The position numbers were made by a program, and so were the translations under genes. Source: Sclerodactyla briareus (Eukaryota; Echinodermata; Holothuroidea; Dendrochirotida; Sclerodactylidae). From it: a stretch of DNA of 64,000 bases. Positions 49,301 through 61,300 of the stretch are shown piece after piece; the first letter of the stretch is position 1; each line of letters starts with the position of its first letter. The stretch lies in the NCBI GenBank assembly GCA_026419785.1, contig JAODTK010001432.1:186001-250000 (forward strand), written 5' to 3'. The notes beneath the pieces were generated by a model that saw only the letters and a list, made by a program, of their open reading frames with translations, was not told the DNA's origin and did not search any database.

Positions 49301-52300
49301 TATATCTGTAAATAATAACAACAATGGGATGTTCAAGAATTGAGGTCACAGTCATCTAGGGATCTAACGTTTAACCCATTTGTTGTTCTTTTTCTACAGA
49401 CCTTCATCAGTTTTAGGACTATTGCTGACTGCTGAGGTCAGCTAGGGTCAATTTTGGTTGTTTTGTTGGACTAGTCAAGCTGATTCTCCTGTAGGTTCGA
49501 TTGGATGATCGCAATATTAGTATTCATACTGATAAGGTTAGTACTGGGCAAAGGTCATATAGGGGTCAGCCTCAGCAATCCTGCAACAAATATACAAGAT
49601 GCTTCATCTACAAGATTGAGTGGATTTCTCCATCGTTAGTTAGTGGCATCACCCACCAGTGGTTACTTTATTTTTTTGTTAGGCGTGTTCAAGTATTCAG
49701 GGTGCAAGGTCATTTATATGGAATGCCAAAAATGGCATTATCAGGTATTTTATTTGATGCCAGTTTTAATTTGGGCGACAACAAATCACAGCCACATAAT
49801 GACTGAAAAATATGTGATCTCATTATGCGACTATGGTTGTCAGTTGGCATAACGAGAAAGGGTCTGCCCACATAATGAGCCCTGTTTCAGACAAATTGTT
49901 GACTCCAGCAGAGTGCGTTACTCATTATTAAACATATATTTGCACACGACTTCTTCACTCACATTCGCAGCGCGGGCCATTGCCGCATACTGACTCCTTA
50001 TCCATTAGTCGGCAGTTATTACCGAAGATGATGTTTCATTAGCAAAAGATTTTCTGCAGTGGTTACAGCAGCACCACGGCTCCGGCTGCCATAATGAACG
50101 TCTTTATCATTCTCAGACAACTGAGAATAAGGACGTCTGTACTCATCATAGACAACTACACGTCAATATTGACTTCTGTTGTAATTTCTTGGTGGCTAAA
50201 TCACAGCCACATTATGCTTTTCCAGCTTCAATCGTTCTCGCGAAGTTCCTACTGGTCGCTGATGAACGACAACCCAACATCCCCAATATTGCTGTCGTCA
50301 TCATGGCGGTACTATACCTCCTCTCTCGCAATCATCATGGAGTCCGCTGACATTGAGAAGACAGTCGGCCGCTGGATGAAGTAGCCAACGTCCTGGGCCC
50401 TGCTTCCACCTGCCACCAGGGTAGCCCCCTAGATTTGCCACTGCGATCAAGTTGAGGATCTTGGGGAACCTGTTCGTTGTCCACCTGAAGAATGAGCGAT
50501 TGCGAGGTAGATTAATAATGGGAGTCATCTAGGACCCAAAGAATTGAAAGAGCCAGCTGTCTTACTCACTGAATTCTACCCATGAAAAACACACAATTTC
50601 ATTGACAATGCCGAATCTGACATCGGGTTCCAAGCCTTATCATGCATAAGATGTTAGGTGGGTTCTCGTACTGTTATTCTTGTGCCTGTTTTAATGACAG
50701 TAGTCACTTATACAGTTTGTCTTAAACAGCTGGTTTGAATCAAATGGGGAGGCAGCAGTTTTATAGCCATGAAATCTCACCATATAAACATCATAAAAAC
50801 ACAATTAGCAGCCGACAGAGTCCAATTCGATAACTGTATCGAGGAATAATGTTGGCCATATATACCACATGTTGGTGAAAAATCCAACCAAGTACAAACG
50901 TGGCATAAGTTATGCAAAATAGATCTATCAAACTGACCCCAGTTGGGCAGATGTACAACTCTGAACAAACATTCTTACAAACTGAATAATGCGACCCTAA
51001 TCCATAATCCATTCTAAACAAATTAAAAATAAACCAATTCAAATCAAATGAGCAGCCAATCAGGACCACTTGATGGGGCTGCATCCAGTATGCCAATCAA
51101 TGTCATGACACAACTATGAATGCAAAGTGGCTTAGGCTGCAGCGCCCTGCAATTGGGGAGATCAGGTAATACTTAGATACCTTGTGGTTAGCCCCACAAA
51201 CGAATCTAGTGCCCAAAATGAGAAAATGTTCTGAAGCTGCTGGAAGGTGTAAAAAACACATACACAGTTCATGTATGATGGGTCAGTCAGTCATACCATG
51301 AGTTAGTCATGCATGCAGCATTGCCAACTTGTGCAGTGGCGTTCTGTAGGTGAGTCCTTCAACCCAATTCCCCCTCCCTCCCTCCTCCCCCCCCCCCCTT
51401 GAAATATTTTGGCCAGGAACATGACGAAAAAGGGCAGGACTGTTATTGAAACGGGACCACGGCCAGCCGGAATCAAAACATTCCCAAGTCATGCACCACA
51501 GGATCATAAATTATGAAAACAATACAGAATGTTGTGGAGAGAGTAGGAAGCGAGCCTCCCTCGGATACATTTCTATGAATTTTGGTATTTTTTTCAAGTC
51601 ACTCTTGGGGAATTGCAGAGGACTCATTTAGAAAATTTGTATTATTGTGGTTTAGGTTTTCTTACATTTTGAAATGGAAATTTTGCAGGCGACTCACACC
51701 ATGGACACCCTAATATCCAAAGTGCTGATTTCCATGATGTGCATCATCTGCCTTGAACCCGTGACAGATTATTACTGCGATAACAGGCCGCAACATAAAT
51801 GATCTAGGACACAGAATAGCAGCAGGCTATCTGGTGCTCCTGCCTCAATAAGCATCTGGATAAGAAAGAGCAAGAGGGATAACGTCATGAGGCTGCGCCA
51901 CCCGTACTTTCCAATTCAAAGTGTCCCATTCAGGCATGGAACGATATCGTGTGAAACCAATGAGCAGTTGTACTATCCTTTGACGATAAAACTGTACACC
52001 AATCAGAGTGTTTACAGCTTGATGTCGACAGTTTATTTTTAGAGGATGTCTAGTGCGGTAGGTGTGAGACCTAAATTCGCATAGCCAACACATCATGTGT
52101 GTTTTCATCGCCACAGTGTGATTGTGTCAGTCCTAACGATGCCAATTTTTATATCCTCAACAGTCGTGAGCAGGCCTGTATTTGGAAGTGTTTAGTACTA
52201 TATGAAACCTCTATAGCGGTACTTACTTATGATGTGAAGTGTATTTATCCAACTCATAAAAATAATATTCTTCTGGAATAGCCGCGTTTCCAGGTCGAAG

Positions 52301-55300
52301 GACTTGCTCAAAGCCATTTACAGATTTTTACCCATGATCATTTAGTGACTTGTCACACAAAATACCTTACAGCACGCACCGCTCGCTTGTTCTCCCCCGA
52401 CGCACCACATACCGGGCGCGCTACTCTTCACGGAGTCACCCGCACAAGGATCCACCCAAGGACATTTCAGGAGACATGCCTTGTCTCAACAGCACTGAGG
52501 AAAAGTCCATTGGGCTTCCAATAGGCTCCGAATCGCAATCAATGGTTTGGCAGAGCCTGGAAGCTATACCGACCTGAGCTATCCACCTCCCCAAGTATCC
52601 TATCTATCTAAATCTGAATCAAACCATATCTTACCATAACTAACTAACAAAAATATGTCTCTACCGTTATCTGAACTTGTGTAAAGTCATATTGATCCAA
52701 TATCAAACACATACGATATCGACCTATATAATTGGAATCAAAACTTTATCGACCCAACTACTAGATCTATCTGATTTACCCATGCCTTACATATGAATTT
52801 GTCTAGTGATCCAACACATACATGTAAATTTGCGAATTATCCAAACAAATCTCTCCACCAATATTTACCTCCATAAACCCCAATCTGAATAAAATTTCCG
52901 TTGATGTGCATATGTATCTATCGATCTTGTCCATATTTGTCTGATTGTTTACCTGTCTAAATTTTATACTTACCCGGAGGGCCCTGTTCACGTTCCGGTT
53001 TGAAGGGACACAGGACTACCCGTTTCTTGGCCCTTCTCGGCGGAGCGCTCCACGAACTCATCGTATACATTCTCCTCCACGAAAGTCCGCGACCCTGCTG
53101 TGCACCCAATGGCCATGGTTAAAGAAGAGGCCTGATGGGCCATCTCTACAGGTGGTCTCACTATAAAGAACAATGAGGAGAATATTAAGGCAAAAATTGG
53201 TTAGTTAAGGCAAATGGTTGTATTTGACTATCAGTTCTCGACTGTTCATACAGTAGAACACAGGATTGTTATGTCAAGCTTTAGAGGAGTCTTCACTCTC
53301 TTTTGGGAGTTCATTCACTCTTGAACTCTATTATGAAATAAACAGAAATTTTATCAGTTTAGGAAGATGAGCAAGCAATTATAACCCCCAAGGAATAGTC
53401 TGATGTAAACTTTTACTGTAGTTCTGAGCCAAATTTACAAAAAATAGCTTGAAGTAACCATTTGATTGAACTTCAATATCAATCACCACATACGTACCAC
53501 TAGTCGATTATTACCCTGAGAGAGTCTCAAACATAGTAAATTCAATGCCAAATCTTAGGAGAGATTCATTTTTCATAATAGCATTTCCACATAAAAGCTC
53601 TTAGGCCCCTCCAAAATGACCCCGATCTTGAACCAGTAGACAATGATAGCACTGATCGGAGTATCATGGTAATTCAACCCCAACTACCGGAGGAGAAGAA
53701 GCATTTTGGCTCATGATTTTTTATGCCCCTCTGTGAAGTGATCAAAGATTGTTCCGTGGACCCAATTACATTTTGCCCGGAAGTTTGGATACACCATCAA
53801 AGAACAATAATTGTGAAAATAAGTTGACAACAGGACAGATGGGAAGGCAGACAGACAGATACGAAAAATGATGGCGGACACAATAGTCAGCCACCATAGC
53901 AGGTTTGAGCTAAAAGCAGCTAGCCTTCTGAAGTCGGTGGTTTATGCCTACTTTCAGGTCGATGAAAATTACCTTTTTCACCGAAATGGAACACAAAACC
54001 TAGACCTTCAGTCGATATTCCTTTGCACAATATTGATTGACCCTCATCGGACTCCCACATGTTGTCGAAACTATATGTAGCATGAAGCACTATCAGCTGT
54101 GGCACACACACACTGATCGGGCCAGTCAAAAACCATACTTTTTCCCCCCATCCCCGACCCCTCTTGTCCAATTCCTATATGACAAACAAAATTCAGGAGG
54201 ATTGAGAGAATTCCACTGCTAAAGCCTCAGTAGGTTTCAGTTTGCAATTTATTTCTCTTTATGAGCAACTATATAAATGGAGAGAGTCGTTTTTTGGCAA
54301 TTGACCCAAGGGCTACTTACTATCAGCGTCGTTGAACACCAATGCTGGGGCTTTTCCCACCTAGTTCCAGCGTGACCGTTTGCAGTTGGCGGAGGCAGTC
54401 TCCTGAATGAGTCGACCAATCTGCAACATTGAAGCAATCAATATGTAAAATACCCTCCTTCAGTTATCCTGAATACTTGCTGATGAGTTGGATGCAGGAG
54501 GGGTCCTAATTTATGGTGAACCTCAACATTAAGAATATTGGCTGAGTTGGCAGGACGGTTGAGGGTAATGTTGCATATTATCCCAAGGACCCCCCCAGAG
54601 GGCTACTAGACATGTGCAGCTGGTCAAACCGCCACGTGGATATCCCATCCCCACAGACTGGCTCTTGTGGCGTTTTTTTAGAGGAAAACAATAATTATGT
54701 CCGTTGATCTCGAGTGACTTGAAATGCGCCCTTATTGTTCAGGACAATTGTAGTCCACATTTTCCTTTTTCCAAGTTTTGTTTAGATAGGACTAAGTTAG
54801 AACTAGAGCACCAATGGTGCTGTACTCAAACGCGCACAGATGTAACTGAGACGAATGTACATTATGTGATAAATGTTTCAAGAGCATGAGGCACAATTCA
54901 TTTCAAACAATGGGGCCTATTGTGCCGCTGTAACAACTTTTGATCATGATCTCCATATGGCCCAAAGAATGTCTTAGCAGTCAACAACATTCCACTCAAT
55001 GGGCAGCAGGACCCACATGACACCTGGGCCTTGGGTTAATCCCTAGGCACCCTGGAGTACAGCTATCACCATCATTATGACCAAACATCACACTTGCACA
55101 GATTAGTCGAGATACACAGTTTTTTGCAGTATTTCATATAATGGGCCCTAGGGCCCAACTGGGCCCTGATTTTCCACACCCTCATGACCCTCTAACCAAG
55201 GACTGTTCCTGTACTCTTGAGAAACCTTGGAGCATCATGATCATTAGATGTTTTTTCAAGTACCACTGTGTGAAATTCCATAAAATGGGGGGCCCCGCGG

Positions 55301-58300
55301 GCCTATGTGGACCTTGCACCAAATTCTTGAACAACCCAAATGGTACGGCTGTTAGACCTTCATTATGACCGAATGTCATCAACTGGTGGCACTAAATTCG
55401 GAAGAGAGAAGCATTTTGCGTAATTCCACATGATGGTCTCCAAGGCCTACCCACACTGGGCCCTGAGACCTAACTCCCTTGACATCCTGAAAGTATGGCT
55501 ATTGGAGGACCACATTATGACTGAACATTAGCATTGTGCAACAACATTTGTAGAGATACAAGATTTGGCATTATTCCATATGATTGGGCCATAGGCCCAA
55601 ACTGGACCCTGGACCCAAAATTCCCAAACCTCCCTGATGAAGCTCTACCCAAGGCCAATTACATATGTGACTTTGAAGAAATTCAATTGAAGATTGTGGC
55701 AGGAGTTGCATTCAAGCACCACTGTGTGAAATTTCATAAAATGGGCCTACAGGGCCCGAGTGGAACCTTGGACCAACAATTCCTGAACACCCCAAAGGTT
55801 GCTGTATACCATCAATATGACCAAATATTAGCAATGTGCACTGAAATTTGTGAGAGGAGAGGCATTTGGCATATTAATTCCACATGATGGGCCCCAAGGC
55901 CTACCCACACTGGGCCCTGAGACCTAACTCCCTGGACATCCTGAAAGTATGGCTATTGGAGACCACCATTATGACGGAAAGTTAGCATGTGCACCAAATT
56001 TCGTAGGAGATACAAGATTTTGCAGTATTTCATATAATTGGGCCCAGGGCCCAAACTGGGCCTCGAGCCCCAAATCCCTGAACACCCCCAATGGCCCTCC
56101 ACTCGAGGAACATTACTTTGAAGAACATCAATTGAATATTGTGGGAGGAGATGCATATAAAGTAACTAGATGTGTGGGAAATTTCATAAAATAGGCCTAG
56201 GGCCCACGGTGGGACTTGAACCAAAAATTCCTGAACGACCCCGAAGAGTACGACTGTTGAACCACACTAGGACCGAACATAAAAATGGGACACCAAAGTT
56301 TGAAGGAAAGGGAAATGCATCTTGCCATTTACACATAATGGCCTATACTGCCCCTTTAATGATCTTTGACCTTGACCTTCAACAACGTCAAACATGTCCC
56401 TTGGGTCAATAAACATTGTGTCAAAGCTTGATTTGAGCCAAAAATTGCATGATTCATGCAAATTTGACCCCCATGTGACCTCGAAATGAACTCCATGCTG
56501 TTTCGGACTAACAAACAGTCCACATCCACCAAGTTTCGCACAAGTTATGGAAACTAGAGAACCAATGGTTCATTCAGTAGCTCAAACTGGACAAATTTTA
56601 AATATGTAGTGAACTGGTTATGATGTGTTATTGGAGGTGTTGCATGATTCAGTTATACTGACCTTTGATGACACTGAGCGAGCATCATGCAAACATTGTG
56701 ACCAATGTAGGTTAAGATCCATCAAGCATGAATTCAAGGGCCAACAACATACAATTTGCATATTATTTACAATTTGAACATAATTGATACTACCACTCAA
56801 GACCTTTCTGTTACATATATCTGAACACTTGAAAGTTGTTGCGGGAATATAATGAGAGGGTTATTTGCATAAAATAGGGTAAAAATATTTAGGAATTTAT
56901 AGAGCGCAAATTAAACTAGGTTGTATCAAAACGCACTACAAATATTACTCATTGTCCATGGAACAACCACAGAGAAAAACAAACCTGGTGTATGTGGTAT
57001 GCTACGGTCCTGACCAATTTGTAATGTGAGTTGTGTTCACTGGAGGTCATTTGATGTGCCTTATTTGCATATTTCATGCAGATTTGTTTATATCGGAACT
57101 CTGTGAATGGGATCTACCTTTGGTCTGAGATACTTGGAAAGAGGGTCACTAGGGGTCAAATGAGGTCTAACTTCCATAATCCAGGCGAATTCTGATCTAG
57201 ACACATTCCACAAGACAAGGTCAATAGCCAATGAATTTGAAGGTAGGACTGATCATTGGTTGGTGCAATAATATATATAAACACTCAGGGGCACATGGGT
57301 CACAAATACCCCACCGAACTAGCCATCAACTATGCACACACCAATCGTATCGCTTTCCTGGCCGCCATTGGTCAGAATGGAACATTGAATTAACGGCACG
57401 ACACTTAACCTCAACGACATAACATGTGCGCTAGTCTACTGTCGCAGACGTGGAGTTAATTAATTCCCATGCACGTGGCTCTAAACTCTACGGTAAACTA
57501 CGGTTAGACATAGGGCCATCACGCCATCGTGATTGGTTCATTGACAGCGGTAGTCACGCCCCACTGCACGGTGCGGTGTCAGCCGCTTTAGCCAATGCTT
57601 TTTCCCTGAGAAGTTCTTGGAGAAGTACCTCGTTTCTTTCAGTTGAAGACCGGGATCGGAGTTTGCATAATTAAATACTAAATATACTATCAAAGGCTTT
57701 GGTGCATGAGTGTATCCAAACTTTATATCAAATAAACGATCATAGTCTCAGCAAAGGGAATTGAGATGAAGGAAACGGAAATTGCAACTTGATTTCTGTG
57801 ACCAACAAGCAAAATTTCCGCATAATCCGCAATTTTCTCGAAATTCTGCACCGACGCCTGAATTCCGCGTAATTTTGCGGATTCTCCTGGGCTCTAGCAC
57901 AGCCTTTCTCCCTAGCTGTGGGTCACATGATAGTTTTCCCCATCCACGATGCTCTAGTAGAGCGTACCTCATACAATGGCAGTCGTTCTAGTCTTCAAAC
58001 AAAATTGTGTACCCATTTTTTTTTTTTTCACTACGCAGGGTGCTTTCATTAGGGCATTAGCTCATTCTGTTATAATGAATACAGTACATTCCTTTGAGAG
58101 GTATTGTACATACCTCCGTGGAGCCAGTGAAGGCCCACCTTTCGATGCAAGGGTGGGAGGCTATGGCGTGACCAGCTGTGGGCCCGTACCCAGAAATGAT
58201 GTTCACTACACCAGGTGGGAAGCCAGCCTGCAATGGAGAACCACGAAAAGGCAGATGGTTATCGTTGTTGTTGTTCTACGTCCATTTCCCATATGATGCA

Positions 58301-61300
58301 GGTTAGATAGGGCCTTCACAGACAATATGGAGATGCTGGAGCAATTGACTAGTATTATGACCTGAATGGCCTTCATAAACATCATTATGCCTCATTAGAA
58401 GAGGCATTCTCTACAGATTGAGTACTTACCTCACTTAAAAGCTTAGCCACCTAGAGGAGGTCTGTTCAGCAAGCTTCATGACCATGCAGCAGCAAGGACA
58501 GGGTCAAGCCTTAATAACAGCATCAGGAGAGACATGCTCTACTGGATGAGGACTACCTCCCTAAAAGGCTTAGCCATCTAGAGGAGGTCTGTTCAGCAAG
58601 CTTCATGACCATGCAGCAACAAAACAGGGTCAAGCCTCAATAATGGCATCAGGAGAGACCTGTTCTACTGGATGAGGACTTACCTCCCTAAAAGGCTTAG
58701 CCATCTAGAGGAGGTCTGTTCAGCAAGCTCCATGACCATGCAGCAGCAAGGACAGGGTCAAGCCCTAATAACAACATCAGGAGAGACTTGTTCTACTGGA
58801 TGAGGACTTACCTCCCTAAAAGGCTAAGCCATCTAGAGGAGGTCCATTCAGCAAGCTTCATGACCATGCAGCAACAAAACAGGGTCAAGCCTTAATAACA
58901 GCATCAAGAGAGACATGTTCTACTGGATGAGAACTTACTTCTCTAAAATGCTCAGCCACCTGGAGGTCTGTGCTCAGCCACCTGGAGGGGTCTGTGTTCA
59001 GCAAACTTCATTACCATGAGCACCAGCAAGCCAGCAAGGCAGGGACAAGTTCCAGGGCCTGCATCAGGAGACGGGGGGTTTCATTGGATAAGGACTCACC
59101 TCCTTAATGAGCTTGGCTATATAGAGGCCACTGAGAGGGGTTTGTTCAGCAAGCTTCATAACCACGCAGCAGCCAGCAGCCAGGGCAGGACCAAGCTTCC
59201 AGGCCTGCATCAGGAGAGGAAAGTTCCACTGGATGGAGAAAAAAGATGAAAGATAACAGTAATCAGAACTAGAGCTCTACGAATCCCTGCATCCCCAGGC
59301 CAGCCTCGAATCGTCAACGACCTGGGCTATACCAAAATGTGATCATTCATGTTCCCTATCAAAAATATTTGATATACCTCCACTGAAGCCCCACGAAGGT
59401 CACTGTATACTACTGGCCGTGAAATATGTGGCGTTGATCGTCCACACTGTGAATTGGAATCCCGCTCGATAAATCAATCAGTCTTATCTCAGCTCTTGGC
59501 TTTGCCAAAATCCCGGTGCTACGTGGCATGCTGGTAATAATATCTTCACTGCAACTGCCATGTTGGGCAAGGCGAGGGCCTGGAATTTGGCTGTGTTGAG
59601 GGTTCCTTGTATTTTTTTCTACACTGGATCACTCAGCCCTTTGTGAATGCCGGACTGTGGGATTAAGTTACCAGATAACTCGCCAATACATCAGTTACTA
59701 ATATCGGAGGATTGGGGTGAAATGGCTTACAGAACATGTGCTGTTGACAATGCCCATGAATGATAGGAACACATTTTGTCGTCATGTTGTAATATCGACG
59801 AAACTGGACTGTTCATAAATTAGTTGATTATTCTTGTTCTTCAAAATGAATAATTAACCCCCCCCCCTCCCCCCGACACTGAAGGGTCCAGGGATATTAT
59901 GGTTTTGTGTGTGTAGCTTCTGCCGTCTCCGCCGCCGCGGAAATCTTAGGCGTTAGCGCAAAAACTCAAAAACTCATTTATCCGATTGATCTGAAACTTG
60001 GTACACATGTCCGCCCTAGTAAAATCTCGGATGAGTTCAAAAGTGGGCAACACTGCAATTTTGGGGGTCGCTAATTTGCATAATTACGAGAAATTTTTAA
60101 GTTAGTTGGATTTGAATGAAAACTTGATTGGTAGGAAACTATAGTTGATCCAAAAAAATGTGAAGGTCATTTCAAGGTCATCGGAGGTCAAATTTGCAGA
60201 ATTTATGTGATTTTCCGAACTCTGTCAGATTTGATCAAACTTGGTGGATGGGGGTCATTCCAAGACCTTTTTTGACTTCCATGGATTACAACAAAACTTG
60301 GTGGATGAAGGCTATCTTAATAGTTTCTGACCAAAATGGAGGTCTTTATGGGGTGTTAGATACTTCATCCCAATGATTGCACAAAAGCAGGGATATACAC
60401 GTGGGCAGTTTACCCGCCAACACTTGTCTAGTGACACTAACAAATTAATCATGAGCGCACAGCCCTACTTAAAACAGTACCGGTCTTAATTGTGGGGTGT
60501 GAATGTGATGGATGTAATAGCAAAATTGAGTCCTTGTATGAGAGAAATTCCATGTAAATCTTTGCAAATTATGGATGAAAAGAGTTGGATGCATAGGTAG
60601 TCGATGACTTTGCAGTCTCCTTGAGTAATTTTGAGAAGGGAGTTCATAAGGCCTGCCTCAACACTGTACAGAGTTTGATGCTGCAATTCACCCTAATGCT
60701 TGCAGAAACTTGCGGTCGTTTGTGGGTGTACACACCTAATGCTGGGGGGAACCCTCTCTGCAAACAAGCCCTCCCACTTCTTATTCCCACAATCCAAAGA
60801 TGGTCTCCTATCCTATTGTTGCTGGTATGTTTAACACTGTACAATAACTCATGTCTTTGCTACTTTGCTATGTCTATGTGTACGTGTGCAACCAGCTTTT
60901 CGCAGCAGATACCCTACTACCAAAAATTCCCTCCCACAAATATTTGTAGGATGGCTTAGTCACAACTAGGGGGGCAATTCATGGGAAACATGTTACAGGT
61001 GAATATCATAAAAAAGCTATTTCCTCAGCCCTCAATATCCTACTCTCGGAGGAAGCATATCAAACTGTTGGATTAGACATCCAACTTGGTTTATGCAGTG
61101 TAGATTCCAGGCCATGATTTGTCATGATTACTCGCTTAGAGCTTGGCTTCCAGCTAAAATCAACCGTCTTCAACACGGTTGCACACTAATTTGGTTGGTG
61201 GAACAAGATGGATTTACAATTAATACAATGTTTGACCCACTTGGTATCTTCAGGAAACAATCAGCAGTGAATGATATAACTCTCCCTCAAATGCATCAAG

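Larger units (their letters stand above)
58424..59234 (-). repeat. Tandem array of six copies of an ALDH coding exon
   Basis: Copies start at 58430, 58557, 58684, 58812, 58939 and 59100. That is a 127-128 bp period for the first five and 161 bp to the intact copy. The spacer between copies is 16 bp, GTAAGT followed by CCTCATCCAG (GTGAGTCCTTATCCAA before copy 5), so donor and acceptor are nearly fused. Animal introns that short are not expected to be removed. Copies 1 and 3 resemble each other most, as do 2 and 4. This suggests doubling of a two-copy unit of about 254 bp after the TAG mutation arose. Confidence 0.93.

Noticed and set aside
57450..57674. Coding exon on the plus strand (74 codons)
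   Set aside because: No similarity to known families and no splice context. It lies within ALDH intron 7 on the opposite strand.
58430..59228. Mutually exclusive alternative exons
   Set aside because: Spacers of 16 bp are too short to be introns, and the downstream copies start with a stop or lack an acceptor, so alternative inclusion to give protein variants is not supported.
58424..59234. CRISPR-like array (regular repeats with short spacers)
   Set aside because: The repeats are 111-145 bp with constant 16-bp spacers made of splice signals, in an animal gene. This has none of the features of CRISPR.
59016..59249. Plus-strand open frame over the exon array
   Set aside because: It is the antisense shadow of the intact ALDH exon 6 and its neighbour.
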